A stretch of 64,000 nt of DNA from Stappia stellulata (GTDB taxonomy: Bacteria > Pseudomonadota > Alphaproteobacteria > Rhizobiales > Stappiaceae): contig NZ_JAIVMF010000001.1 in the NCBI RefSeq assembly GCF_020176715.1, positions 248,001 through 312,000 of the forward strand, written 5' to 3'. Numbering within the stretch: the stretch's first letter is position 1; each line of letters starts with the position of its first letter. This document shows positions 34,774 through 46,124 of the stretch, one piece after another. A model generated the notes under the pieces. That model saw nothing but the letters and a program-made list of their open reading frames with translations, was not told where the DNA came from and made no database searches. The position numbers and the translations under genes are program-made.

Positions 34774-35760
34774 GTGCGCTTTGCACTGTCCATCGCCGGG
34801 CTCGCGCTTCTGTTGCTCGCACTGCTGGTCGCGGCCATCGCCACCGGCTCCACCGCCCTGCCCTTCGGCAAGGTGGTGGCGACGCTCGTCGGTGCCGCGT
34901 CCGACGCAAGCGCAAGCAGCCGCATCATCCTCGACCTGCGCCTGCCGCGCGCGCTTCTGGCGCTGATGGTCGGTGCCGGTCTCGGCATCGTCGGCTGCCT
35001 GCTCCAGACGGCGACGCGCAACGATCTGGCCGACCCGTTTCTCTTCGGCCTGTCGTCGGGTGCGGCCGCCGGCGCGGTTTTCGTGATCACGATCACCGGG
35101 GATCTCTTCGGCATCTGGACCCTGCCGGCCGCCGCCTTCACCGGCGGCATGGCCGCCTCCGTCATCGTGCTGATGTTGGTCACCCGCATGGGCGACCAGG
35201 GACCGGCGCGGCTGGTCCTGGCGGGCCTTTCCGTCTCCTTCCTGTTCATGGCCTTCACCAACTATCTGGTGTTCGCGGGCGACCAGCGCGCGGCGCATTC
35301 CGTCCTGTTCTGGTCGCTTGGCGGTCTCGGGCTCGCGCGCTGGGACCTTCTGCCCGTGGCTCTTGCCGGCCTTGCGGTCATTCTCGTCTTCGCCCTTGCG
35401 CAGCACCGGCGCTTCGATGCCCTGCTCGCCGGCGACGACACCGCCCGCACGCTTGGCGTCGACGTTGCCCGCTTGCGCAAACTGACGTTTCTCGCCTGTG
35501 CCTTCGCCACCGCCGCCTTCGTCTCGATCAGCGGGGTAATCGGCTTCGTCGGGCTGATGGTGCCTCATATCGCGCGCGCGCTTGCCGGCCCGCTGCATGG
35601 CCGGCTGATCCTGCTCTCCGCCCTGATCGGCGGCTGCCTCTTGCTGCTGAGCGATATCGTCGCGCGCAGTCTGCTGGCGCCGCAGGAACTTCCGGTCGGG
35701 ATCGTCACCACCTCCATCGGCGCGGCCTTCATCCTCGCGCTGCTCGGGCGGTCACGCTAG
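34774..35760 (+). CDS. FecCD/BtuC-family ABC permease
   Basis: A 328-residue permease of the FecCD family with nine to ten helices. Landmarks: LRLPRALLALMVGAGLGIVGCLLQTATRNDLADP (in part), GLSSGAAAGAVF, and GVIGFVGLMVPHIAR, the ATPase-contact and channel motifs of BtuC. It starts with GTG at 34774, five bases after the binding-protein stop, and ends the B12-type uptake operon. It is convergent with the Lrp gene. Confidence 0.87.
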   Translation: MRFALSIAGLALLLLALLVAAIATGSTALPFGKVVATLVGAASDASASSRIILDLRLPRALLALMVGAGLGIVGCLLQTATRNDLADPFLFGLSSGAAAGAVFVITITGDLFGIWTLPAAAFTGGMAASVIVLMLVTRMGDQGPARLVLAGLSVSFLFMAFTNYLVFAGDQRAAHSVLFWSLGGLGLARWDLLPVALAGLAVILVFALAQHRRFDALLAGDDTARTLGVDVARLRKLTFLACAFATAAFVSISGVIGFVGLMVPHIARALAGPLHGRLILLSALIGGCLLLLSDIVARSLLAPQELPVGIVTTSIGAAFILALLGRSR

Positions 35761-35774
35761 GCCGGCGCGACGGC

Positions 35775-36242
35775 TCAGTCCGGGACGAAGGACACGACTT
35801 TCTTCAGGCAGCGCAGCGAGAAGCTCGACTTCGAGTGGCGAAGGCCGGCGACCTTGAACAGGCGTTCGCGCAGGAACGCCTCCACCCCTTGAGTCCCATT
35901 GGCGGCGATCTTGACGAAATAGTCGTAATCGCCGGCCATCAAATAGACCTCGAGAACCTCGGGGATCTCGGCCATCACCCGGCCGAACTCCTCCAGCACC
36001 TCCGCGTCATGACGGTCGAGGGACACCTCCACCATCACGGTCTCGCCGACGCCGAGCGCCGCATGGTCGAGAACAGCGGTATAGCCGGAGATGATCCCCT
36101 CTTCCTCCAGCCTGCGCACCCGCTGCCAGCAGGGGGATGGCGACAGGCCGACCTCGCGCGCCAGTTCCGTGTTGGACAGCCGCCCGTCCGCGACCAGCGC
36201 CTTGAGAATGCGACGGTCGATTTCATCCAGCATTCGCCCCAT
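35775..36242 (-). CDS. Lrp/AsnC-family regulator, probable BkdR-type activator
   Basis: A 155-residue Lrp protein: N-terminal helix-turn-helix (LDEIDRRILKALVADGRLSN, ELAREVGLSPSPCWQRVRRLE) and a C-terminal RAM domain (VMVEVSLDRHDAEVLEEFG and the GDYDYFVKI segment that contacts the amino-acid ligand). It is divergent from the acyl-CoA dehydrogenase and bkd genes. Lrp-type BkdR regulators respond to branched-chain amino acids in other proteobacteria, so that role is inferred here. GGAGATTTCC precedes the ATG at 36242. Confidence 0.85.
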   Translation of the reverse strand: MGRMLDEIDRRILKALVADGRLSNTELAREVGLSPSPCWQRVRRLEEEGIISGYTAVLDHAALGVGETVMVEVSLDRHDAEVLEEFGRVMAEIPEVLEVYLMAGDYDYFVKIAANGTQGVEAFLRERLFKVAGLRHSKSSFSLRCLKKVVSFVPD

Positions 36243-36421
36243 GGAAATCTCCTTTTGCGAATTCCCGATACGTAAAAAGAATATTCCGCACCATCCGCGA
36301 TATTCAGCAAATACGGCAAGAAATTTCGACCATTGCGCGCAATCATACGGGCTATTACACGCCGCCGGATTTCCGCTGGGTCACTTCCCGGCGGCGGGGC
36401 TTGCCAGGGAGCGGAGGCGCA

Positions 36422-38864
<2,443 letters not shown>

Positions 38865-38865
38865 C

Positions 38866-39879
38866 ATGGCCCGCATGACTATGATCGAGGCGATCCGCAA
38901 CGCCCATGATCTCGCCATGGAGCGGGACAAGCGCGTTGTCGTGTTCGGCGAGGATGTCGGCTATTTCGGCGGCGTGTTCCGCTGCACCGCCGGCCTGCAG
39001 AAGAAATACGGACCGCACCGCTGTTTCGACGCGCCGATCAACGAGAGCGGCATCGTCGGCGCCGGGATCGGCATGGCGGCCTACGGGCTGAAGCCGGTCG
39101 TGGAGATCCAGTTCGCCGACTACATGTATCCCGCCTACGACCAGATCGTGTCGGAGGCCGCGCGTCTCAGGCATCGCTCCGCCGGTGACTTCACCTGTTC
39201 CATGGTGATCCGCATGCCGACCGGCGGCGGCATCTTCGGCGGCCAGACCCACAGCCAGAGCCCGGAGGCGCTGTTCACCCATGTCTCGGGGCTGAAGGTC
39301 GTCATGCCGGCCAATCCGCGCGACGCCAAGGGGCTGCTGCTCGCCGCCATCGAGGACCCGGATCCGGTGATCTTCCTGGAGCCGAAGCGGCTCTACAACG
39401 GTCCCTTCGACGGCCATCACGACCGCCCGGTGGTGCCTTGGAAGAACCATGAACTGGGCGATGTGTCGGAGGACTATTACACGGTCCCGCTCGGCAAGGC
39501 GGAAATCGCCCGTGCCGGCGAGGCGGTGACCGTCCTGGCCTATGGCACCATGGTCTATGTCGCGCAGGCGGCGGCCGAGGAAGCCGGCGTCGACGCCGAG
39601 ATCATCGACCTGCGCACGCTGCTCCCGCTCGACCTCGACGCCATCGAGCAGTCGGTGCGCAAGACCGGGCGCTGCATCGTCATTCACGAGGCGACCAAGA
39701 CCTCCGGCTTCGGCGCGGAGCTGAGCGCATTGGTTCAGGAGCGCTGCTTCTATCACCTGGAAGCGCCGATCGTGCGGGTCACCGGCTGGGACACGCCCTA
39801 TCCGCATGCGCAGGAATGGACCTATTTCCCGGGGCCGGAGCGCATCAAGCAAGCCTTCACCCAAGTTCTGGAGGGTTAG
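38866..39879 (+). CDS. bkdA2: Branched-chain 2-oxoacid dehydrogenase E1, beta subunit
   Basis: A 337-residue transketolase-like beta subunit: VFGEDVGYFGGVFRCTAGL, INESGIVGAGIGMAAYGLKP, GGIFGGQTHSQSPEALFTH, and the C-terminal transketolase domain with VIHEATKTSGFGAE. It completes the alpha2beta2 E1. It begins two bases after the alpha stop. Confidence 0.93.
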   Translation: MARMTMIEAIRNAHDLAMERDKRVVVFGEDVGYFGGVFRCTAGLQKKYGPHRCFDAPINESGIVGAGIGMAAYGLKPVVEIQFADYMYPAYDQIVSEAARLRHRSAGDFTCSMVIRMPTGGGIFGGQTHSQSPEALFTHVSGLKVVMPANPRDAKGLLLAAIEDPDPVIFLEPKRLYNGPFDGHHDRPVVPWKNHELGDVSEDYYTVPLGKAEIARAGEAVTVLAYGTMVYVAQAAAEEAGVDAEIIDLRTLLPLDLDAIEQSVRKTGRCIVIHEATKTSGFGAELSALVQERCFYHLEAPIVRVTGWDTPYPHAQEWTYFPGPERIKQAFTQVLEG

Positions 39880-39882
39880 AAC

Positions 39883-41202
39883 ATGGGCCTTTACACGATT
39901 ACCCTGCCCGACGTCGGCGAAGGCATCGCGGAAGCGGAGCTGACCGAATGGCAGGTCGCCGTCGGCGACGAGGTGGCGGAGGACGACGTCCTCGGCACGG
40001 TGATGACCGACAAGGCCGCCGTCGAGGTTCCCTCGACCGTTGCCGGAAAGGTTGTCTGGCTGTGCGGCGAGCCCGGCGATGTCATCGCCATCGGCGACAA
40101 GTTCATCCAGATCGAGGTCGAGGGCGACGGCAACGACACCGCCGCGCCCGCACCTGCCAAGGCACCCGAACCGAAGGCGGCGGAACCGGAAGAAACCGGA
40201 ACCGCCGATGCCGACGCCGACCAGCCCGCGCCCAGGGCCACGGGCGCGGAAACGCCCGCAACGGCAAAGACACCGGCCGCCGAACCGCACCGTGCCGGCA
40301 CGACGGTCCGGCGCGAGCCGCTCGCCAAGGGCGAGAAGCCGCTTGCATCCCCGGCGGTGCGCCGGCGTGCGCAGGACGCCGGCATCGACCTTCGCCTCGT
40401 CGGCGGTTCGGGTCCGGCCGGGCGCATCCTGCACGAGGATCTCGACGCCTATGTCGAGCACGGACCGGTGACGGGCCGAGGCGGCGCGCGGCTTCCCGCA
40501 ACCGGCACCCGCGAGGTGAAGGTCGTCGGCATGCGCCGTAAAATCGCGGAAAAGATGGCGCTTTCCTGGTCGCGCATTCCGCATATCACCATCGTCGAGG
40601 AAATCGACGTGACGGCGCTGGAGGAGTTGCGCGCCAAGCTCAACGCCGCGCATGGCGCGGAGCGCGGCAAGCTCACGGTGCTGCCCTTCGTGATGCGGGC
40701 CATCGTCAATGCGGTTGCCGCCCAGCCGGAGATGAACGCCCGCTACGACGACGACGCCGGCGTGATCCACCAGTCGGATGCCGTGCACATCGGTATCGCG
40801 GCGCAAACGCCGGCGGGCCTCACCGTGCCCGTCGCCCGCCACGTCGAAGCGGCAAGCCTGTGGGAGAACGCGGCCGAGCTCGCGCGCCTTGCAGAAGCGG
40901 CGCGCACGGGCAAGGCGACGCGCGAGGAATTGAGCGGGTCGACCATCACCATCACCTCGCTCGGACCGCTCGGCGCGCTGGCGACGACGCCGATCATCAA
41001 TCACCCGGAAGTCGCCATCGTCGGGATCAACAAGATGACCACGCGCCCGATGTGGGACGGCGAGGCGTTTCGCCCGCGCAAGATGATGAACATCTCCTGC
41101 TCCTTCGATCACCGGGTGATCGACGGATGGGATGCCGCCGTCTTCGTCCAGAAGCTGAAAACGCTGCTGGAAACTCCAGCGCTGATGTTTGTCGAGGAGT
41201 GA
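39883..41202 (+). CDS. bkdB: Branched-chain 2-oxoacid dehydrogenase E2 (dihydrolipoyl transacylase)
   Basis: A 439-residue E2. Order: lipoyl domain (residues 1-80, lipoyl lysine K44 in MTDKAAVE), an Ala/Pro/Glu-rich linker (about 85-140), the E1/E3-binding domain (ASPAVRRRAQDAGIDLRLV, about 153-190), and the acyltransferase domain with HIGIAAQTPAGLTVPV and the catalytic His in SFDHRVIDGWDAA. It transfers the branched acyl group to CoA. It lies three bases after bkdA2. Confidence 0.93.
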   Translation: MGLYTITLPDVGEGIAEAELTEWQVAVGDEVAEDDVLGTVMTDKAAVEVPSTVAGKVVWLCGEPGDVIAIGDKFIQIEVEGDGNDTAAPAPAKAPEPKAAEPEETGTADADADQPAPRATGAETPATAKTPAAEPHRAGTTVRREPLAKGEKPLASPAVRRRAQDAGIDLRLVGGSGPAGRILHEDLDAYVEHGPVTGRGGARLPATGTREVKVVGMRRKIAEKMALSWSRIPHITIVEEIDVTALEELRAKLNAAHGAERGKLTVLPFVMRAIVNAVAAQPEMNARYDDDAGVIHQSDAVHIGIAAQTPAGLTVPVARHVEAASLWENAAELARLAEAARTGKATREELSGSTITITSLGPLGALATTPIINHPEVAIVGINKMTTRPMWDGEAFRPRKMMNISCSFDHRVIDGWDAAVFVQKLKTLLETPALMFVEE

Positions 41203-41206
41203 GGCG

Positions 41207-42595
41207 ATGAGTGACCTGACCTGCAAGCTCTTGATCGTCGGCGCCGGCCCCGGCGGCTATATCTGCGGCATTCGTGCCGGACAGCTCGGCATCGACGCCA
41301 TCGTCGTCGACGAGCAGAAGCCGGGCGGAACCTGCCTCAACGTCGGCTGCATCCCCTCCAAGGCGCTGATCCACGCGGCCGAGGAATTCCACAAGCTGAC
41401 CCGCTACAACGGCCAGTCGCCGCTCGGCATTCGCGCGGAGCAGCCTTCCATCGACCTTGCCCAGACCGTCGCCTGGAAGGACGGCATCGTAAGTCGGTTG
41501 AATGCCGGCGTCGCGGGCCTGCTGAAGAAGGCGGGAACCCGGCTCGTCACCGGCCGCGCCACCTTTCTCGACGGCAAGACCGTGAAGGTCACCACCGGCG
41601 ACAGCACCGTCCAGATCCGCGCCCAGGCCGTCGTGATCGCGACCGGCTCGGAACCCGTGGAGCTGCCGTTCCTGCCGTTCGGCGGCAAGGTGATCTCCTC
41701 CACCGAGGCGCTTGCGTTGACGAAGGTCCCGGAAACCCTTTGCATCGTCGGGGCCGGCTACATCGGCCTGGAGATCGGCATCGCCTTCGCCAAACTCGGC
41801 GCCAAGGTCTCCATCGTCGAGGCGGAAGACCGCATCCTGCCGCAATACGACAGCGCCCTCACCCGCCCTGTGCTCAAGACGCTGCATGGCCTCGGCATCG
41901 ACGTGCACCTTGCGACGAAAGCAAAGGGCGAGAGCGGCGACGGCCTCGCAGTGGAAACGGCGGACGGCGCGGAAAAGGTTATTCCCGCCGACCGGATCCT
42001 CGTCACCGTCGGACGGCGACCGCGCTCGGAAAGCGCCAATATCGCAAGCCTCGGACTTGCGACCGACGGCGCGTGCCTGCTCATCGACGACAACTGCCGG
42101 ACCTCGATGAACGGTGTCTATGCCATCGGCGATGTCGCCGGCGAGCCGATGCTCGCCCATCGGGCCATGGCACAGGGGGAGATGGTGGCGGAGATCGTCG
42201 CCGGTCACCGACGCTCCTGGGACAAGCGCTGCATTCCAGCGGTCTGCTTCACCGATCCGGAGATCGTCACCTGCGGCCTGTCGCCGGAAGACGCCAAGGG
42301 CGCGGGCCTCGACGTGTCGACCGGCCAGTTCCCCTTCAGCGCCAATGGGCGCGCCATGACGATGGAGGCCGAGGACGGGTTCGTGCGCGTGGTCGCACGA
42401 AAATCCGACGGCCTGATCGTCGGGCTCCAGGCCGTTGGCAGCGGCGTCTCCGAACTCTCGGCCGCCTTTGCCATCGCCATCGAGATGGGCGCGCGCACCG
42501 ACGATCTCGGCGCGGTGATTCACGCCCATCCCACCCAGAGCGAAGGCCTGCAGGAAGCCTGTCTGGCCGCGCTCGGGCACGCCTTGCACATCTAG
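41207..42595 (+). CDS. lpdV: Dihydrolipoyl dehydrogenase, E3 of the branched-chain complex
   Basis: A 462-residue flavoprotein disulfide reductase: FAD motif IVGAGPGGYICG, redox disulfide C43/C48 (GGTCLNVGCIPSK), NAD motif VGAGYIGLEIG, and the C-terminal HAHPTQSEGLQEA with the His-Glu dyad. It re-oxidises the lipoyl group of BkdB. ATG 41207 is preceded by GAGTGAGG; an upstream in-frame start would overlap bkdB. Confidence 0.92.
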   Translation: MSDLTCKLLIVGAGPGGYICGIRAGQLGIDAIVVDEQKPGGTCLNVGCIPSKALIHAAEEFHKLTRYNGQSPLGIRAEQPSIDLAQTVAWKDGIVSRLNAGVAGLLKKAGTRLVTGRATFLDGKTVKVTTGDSTVQIRAQAVVIATGSEPVELPFLPFGGKVISSTEALALTKVPETLCIVGAGYIGLEIGIAFAKLGAKVSIVEAEDRILPQYDSALTRPVLKTLHGLGIDVHLATKAKGESGDGLAVETADGAEKVIPADRILVTVGRRPRSESANIASLGLATDGACLLIDDNCRTSMNGVYAIGDVAGEPMLAHRAMAQGEMVAEIVAGHRRSWDKRCIPAVCFTDPEIVTCGLSPEDAKGAGLDVSTGQFPFSANGRAMTMEAEDGFVRVVARKSDGLIVGLQAVGSGVSELSAAFAIAIEMGARTDDLGAVIHAHPTQSEGLQEACLAALGHALHI

Positions 42596-42679
42596 CAGGC
42601 GAAGCCGCTCATCGATGCGAGAGGCCTGGTCGCCCGGCCGGGCCTGACGGTGATGGCAAAGAGTGCGATTGCTTTCCTG

Positions 42680-42809
42680 CGTCATACCGCGCAAGCGAAG
42701 CGCGACCCGGTATCGGAGAGCCAGGGATTCTTGCTTTTCGTACGACACCCGCAAGAAACAGCGGCTCTCCGATCCCGGATCTCCGCTTGCGCGGAGTCCG
42801 GGATGACGA
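42680..42809. repeat. 130-nt imperfect hairpin repeat between lpdV and the TRAP operon
   Basis: An outer stem begins CGTCATACCGCGCAAGCG and is answered on the other side by CTTGCGCGGAGTCCGGGATGACG-like sequence. The stretch TCGGAGAGCC pairs exactly with GGCTCTCCGA. An inner stem pairs TTCTTGC with GCAAGAA around a short loop. The layout is that of a mobile palindromic (REP/MITE-like) intergenic element. The flanking GGCCTGGTCGCC (about 42622) and the terminator arm GGCCCGGTCGCC are similar, as if the element had inserted beside or into a terminator-like repeat. Confidence 0.7.
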
Positions 42810-42834
42810 AGCTTGGTGGTTTTGGCAATTCCAG

Positions 42835-42861
42835 GCCCGGTCGCCCGACCGGGCCTTTTTC
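42835..42861 (+). terminator. Rho-independent terminator of the bkd operon
   Basis: GGCCCGGTCG (42835-42844), two-base loop region, CGACCGGGCC (42847-42856), then TTTTT. A perfect 10-bp GC stem with a T-run, downstream of lpdV and its hairpin repeat. Confidence 0.88.
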
Positions 42862-42883
42862 GTGTCGCTCCTGCTTGCGGACA

Positions 42884-42919
42884 AAAAACGACCGGCACCC
42901 GTCTGCCGGGCACCGGTCG
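42884..42919 (-). terminator. Rho-independent terminator of the minus-strand TRAP operon
   Basis: Read on the minus strand, GACCGGTGCCCG and CGGGTGCCGGTC form a 12-bp stem (two G-U pairs) with a 5-base loop, followed by GTTTTTT. The wobble pairs only form on this strand, which supports the direction. It lies 28 bases after the dctM stop. Confidence 0.85.
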
Positions 42920-42946
42920 AGGTGGGGAGATCCGGACGCCGGATGG

Positions 42947-44308
42947 TCAGTCGAACAAGAGGTTCGGCAGCCATAGCGCCACTTGCGGGAACGCCAGGAC
43001 GAGCGCGAGCGCCAGTCCCTGCAGAAGAACGAAGGGAACGATGCCCCGGTAGATCTGTTTCAAGGTCACGAGACCCCGGGCCGTGCCCTTGAGATAAAAC
43101 AGCGCGAAGCCGAAGGGCGGCGTCAGGAAGCTGGTCTGAAGGTTGAGCGCAACCAGGATCGCGAACCAGTAGACCGCATCGGCCGGGGCGACATGGGCGC
43201 CGAAATCGAGGGCGCCAACGATCGGCGCGAAGATCGGCAGGATGATCAGCGTGATCTCGATCCAGTCGAAGAAGAAGCCGAGCAGGAAAATCAGCAGCAT
43301 CAGGACCGCAAGCACGCCCCAGGGACCAAGCGCCGTCGCGTCGACGAGCGAAAGCACGAAGTGTTCGCCGCCGAAACGGCGGAACAGATAGGAAAAGGCG
43401 GTCGCCCCCACGAAGATGAAGAAGATCATCGACACGGTGTCGAGCGAGCGCGACAGCACCTCGTGCAAGCCCTTGAAATTGAGCCGCCGGCGAACGAGCG
43501 CAAGCACCAGCGCGCCGAGCGCGCCGACGCCGCTCGCCTCCGTGGGCGTGGCCCAGCCGCCCAGGATCGAGCCGAGCACCAGCCCGATCAGGAGCGCCGG
43601 CGGCACCAGTCCGCCGCCGAGCTTGATCCAAAGCAGCCGCTTTTCCTCACGCGTCAACGGCGTCGCGGCGCGCGGCGCCAGTTGCGGCTTCAGGAAACTC
43701 GCCGTGACGATATAGAGAAGATACAAGGCCGACAGCATCAGTCCGGGAATGAGCGCCGCCATGAAGAGCTTGCCGACGGAAATCGTCAGCAGGTCGCCCA
43801 TGATCACGAGCATGATGGACGGCGGGATTAGGATCCCGAGCGTCCCGGATGCGGCGATGGTGCCGGTGGCAAGCGAGGGGGCATAACCCGAGCGCAACAT
43901 CATCGGCAACGCGAGGAGCGTGAGCATTGCGACCGAAGCGCCAATGATGCCGGTGGACGCCGCCAGGATCGTGCCCATCATCGTCACCGCGATCGCCAGT
44001 CCGCCGGGCACACGCCGCATCAGGATTTGCAAGCCGTCGAGCAGATCCTCGGCGATCCCGCTTTTTTCCAGAAGCGTTCCCATCAGGACGAACATCGGCA
44101 CGGCCACCATCACCGGATTGGCGACGATGCCGCTGAAGATCCGGTTGACCACCAGAGGCAGATGCGCGAGGCGGATTTCGCCGAGCGCCAGCCCCAAAAG
44201 CGCGAAGAACAGCGACACGCCGCCGAGCACCACCGCGACGGGCAGTCCGGAAAAAATGAAAAGGACCAGCGTGACAAACATGAGCGCCGGCAAAAGGTCC
44301 ACGAGCAT
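42947..44308 (-). CDS. TRAP transporter large permease (DctM), unknown-substrate operon
   Basis: A 453-residue DctM-type subunit with about twelve helices: SGLPVAVVLGGVSLFFALLG at the start, VPMFVLMGTLLEKSGIAEDLL, GILIPPSIMLVIMGDLL, and FLLGFFFDWIEITLIILPIFAP, where the DW/IE residues mark the subclass of large TRAP permeases. It is the last gene of an eight-gene operon and ends before a strong terminator. Confidence 0.88.
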   Translation of the reverse strand: MLVDLLPALMFVTLVLFIFSGLPVAVVLGGVSLFFALLGLALGEIRLAHLPLVVNRIFSGIVANPVMVAVPMFVLMGTLLEKSGIAEDLLDGLQILMRRVPGGLAIAVTMMGTILAASTGIIGASVAMLTLLALPMMLRSGYAPSLATGTIAASGTLGILIPPSIMLVIMGDLLTISVGKLFMAALIPGLMLSALYLLYIVTASFLKPQLAPRAATPLTREEKRLLWIKLGGGLVPPALLIGLVLGSILGGWATPTEASGVGALGALVLALVRRRLNFKGLHEVLSRSLDTVSMIFFIFVGATAFSYLFRRFGGEHFVLSLVDATALGPWGVLAVLMLLIFLLGFFFDWIEITLIILPIFAPIVGALDFGAHVAPADAVYWFAILVALNLQTSFLTPPFGFALFYLKGTARGLVTLKQIYRGIVPFVLLQGLALALVLAFPQVALWLPNLLFD

Positions 44309-44358
44309 TTTCGCAGGTTCCTTGTAGTCAAGGGCAAGAAAAGACGACGGCCAGGCGT

Positions 44359-44889
44359 TCAGGCATCACCGGCGAAGGGCCAGGCGGCGCCGTCCCTGCG
44401 TCCGAGATAGGCGACACATCGCAGCAGGACCGATACGGCGGACAGGATCACCAGCGAAAAGCCGATGAAGAGAAACGACTTGATGATCCAGCGATTGGGC
44501 AGGCCGGCGCCGCCGACCGACCCTTCGCCGGAGACGAAGGCCCGCATCGCGTAATCGATGGAAAACCACGCGAGCGCCGACACATAGGGGATCAGGAACG
44601 CGACAATGCCGAAGGTCTCGAGCCAGATTTTCGTCCGGTCCGGGAAGTTCTCGCGAAACAGGTCCACGCGCACATGGGCATCGCGGAGATAGGCCGCGCC
44701 GAACCCCAGCATCATTGCCGCGCCGTGCAGATGCCATTGCAGGTCCTGCAGGCGAATGGAGCCGGTGTTGTAGAACTTGCGCCCGACCACGTCGTATCCG
44801 ATGACGAGCGCGAGCAGCAGAAGCAGCCAGCCGCCGAACGCGTGCCCCGCACGCGGCAGCGCGGCAAAGAGCCGTGCCAGAGAGGTCAT
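44359..44889 (-). CDS. TRAP transporter small permease (DctQ)
   Basis: A 176-residue DctQ-type subunit with four helices (AFGGWLLLLLALVIGYDVVGRKF, LHGAAMMLGFGAAYLRDAHVRVD, and two later segments). The DVVGRKF and RDAHVRVD motifs are typical. It lies 50 bases before dctM and 174 after the binding-protein gene, with a long hairpin in that gap. Confidence 0.85.
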   Translation of the reverse strand: MTSLARLFAALPRAGHAFGGWLLLLLALVIGYDVVGRKFYNTGSIRLQDLQWHLHGAAMMLGFGAAYLRDAHVRVDLFRENFPDRTKIWLETFGIVAFLIPYVSALAWFSIDYAMRAFVSGEGSVGGAGLPNRWIIKSFLFIGFSLVILSAVSVLLRCVAYLGRRDGAAWPFAGDA

Positions 44890-45023
44890 GTAACCGCACT
44901 TTCCAAGCTGAGGAGCCGAGGGCGCGCCGGGCGGCCGCTCAAGACGGGAGCGTCACCCGCAACCGCGCCCGGAGACCGAACGCCGCGCGGCCCTGTCGGG
45001 CCGGCACGGGCCGGCCGGCGACA

Positions 45024-45058
45024 GCGCCGCATCGGACCGGAACGGCCCGATGCGGCGC
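45024..45058 (-). other. Intercistronic hairpin between the TRAP binding-protein and permease genes
   Basis: GCGCCGCATCGG pairs exactly with CCGATGCGGCGC, and after one mismatch CCG pairs with CGG around a GAA loop: a stem of about 16 bp directly after the binding-protein stop. No T-run follows, so partial termination or 3'-end protection of the binding-protein mRNA is likely. Confidence 0.65.
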
Positions 45059-45063
45059 AAGCG

Positions 45064-46101
45064 TCAGCGCATATAGCCGAGCGTCCGCCACTGCTCGTGC
45101 GCGGAGCGGAAGTCGGAATAGGACTTCCAGACCTTGGCGAAATCCGCGTCGGCGGAGAGCTCCTCGACCACCTCGCCCCAGGCCGCTTCCATCGCCTCAA
45201 GCACCTCCGGCGACCACTTGTGCAGGGTCACGCCCGCTTCGGTGAGCTCCTGAAGCGCCTCGAACTGGATGGCCTCGCCCCAGGCGATGGACTCCGTCAC
45301 CGCCGACCGGCAGACCTCGTTGACCGCCATCTTGTTGCGCTCGCTCAGACCGTCCCAGACGTCGCGGTTGATCAGCAGCGAGAACAGCGACGTCTGCTGG
45401 TGCCACCCCGGGAAGTAATAGTGCTTGGCATAGGCCTGCATGCCGAGCTTGAGGTCGAGCGCCGGCATGGAAATCTCCGCAGCGTCGATGGTGCCGAGTT
45501 CAAGCGCGGGCACCGTGTCGCCGACGGGAAGCGTCTGGGCGGACACGCCGAGCTTTTCCATCACGCGGGCGCCCAGCCCGAAGAAGCGCATCTTCTTGCC
45601 CTTCAGTTCCTCGACCGAGTTGATCGGCTCGCGGAACCAGCCGGAGGCCTCCGGCGGCAGGGTCGCGCACAAAACGCTCTTGATGCCGTGCTTGGCGGTG
45701 ATCTCCTCCCAGATCTCCTGACCGCCACCGTGGTAGTACCAGGCGAGATATTCCGGCGCTTCCGGACCGAAGGGCACGGAGGTGAACATGGCGGCGGAGG
45801 GAATGATCCCTTGCGCGAAGCCGGGCGAGTACCAGGCCGCATCGACCGCGCCGGTCGACACCGCGTCCCAGGCTTCGGGAGCCGGGACAAGCGCGCCCGG
45901 CTCGTTGAAGACGAGGTTCAGGTCGCCGTCGGTCAGCACCGAGATCCGCCGGCCGATGTCCTTGCCGATGTCGCCGATGATCGGGAAGGATCCCGGATAG
46001 ACGCTCGTCATATCCAGATCCCGGGCGGACGACGCCGTGGTGGCCCACAACAGGGCAGCCGCCGCGGTCGCGAGGGTCAGCGTTGCTTTTGTCGACTTCA
46101 T
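45064..46101 (-). CDS. TRAP transporter substrate-binding protein (DctP)
   Basis: A 345-residue DctP-family periplasmic protein. Signal peptide about residues 1-26 (LTLATAAAALLWATTASSA), then DMTSVYPGSFPIIGDIGKDI, GALVPAPEAWDAVSTGAVDAAWYSPGF (in part), and KKMRFFGLGARVMEKLG. The pattern resembles TakP-like proteins for 2-oxo or hydroxy acids, but the ligand cannot be read from the sequence. ATG 46101 is used; the longer frame is the antisense-free extension into the SDR gene and is not real. Confidence 0.85.
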   Translation of the reverse strand: MKSTKATLTLATAAAALLWATTASSARDLDMTSVYPGSFPIIGDIGKDIGRRISVLTDGDLNLVFNEPGALVPAPEAWDAVSTGAVDAAWYSPGFAQGIIPSAAMFTSVPFGPEAPEYLAWYYHGGGQEIWEEITAKHGIKSVLCATLPPEASGWFREPINSVEELKGKKMRFFGLGARVMEKLGVSAQTLPVGDTVPALELGTIDAAEISMPALDLKLGMQAYAKHYYFPGWHQQTSLFSLLINRDVWDGLSERNKMAVNEVCRSAVTESIAWGEAIQFEALQELTEAGVTLHKWSPEVLEAMEAAWGEVVEELSADADFAKVWKSYSDFRSAHEQWRTLGYMR

Positions 46102-46124
46102 GTCTTTCCTCCCTTGAAAACACG

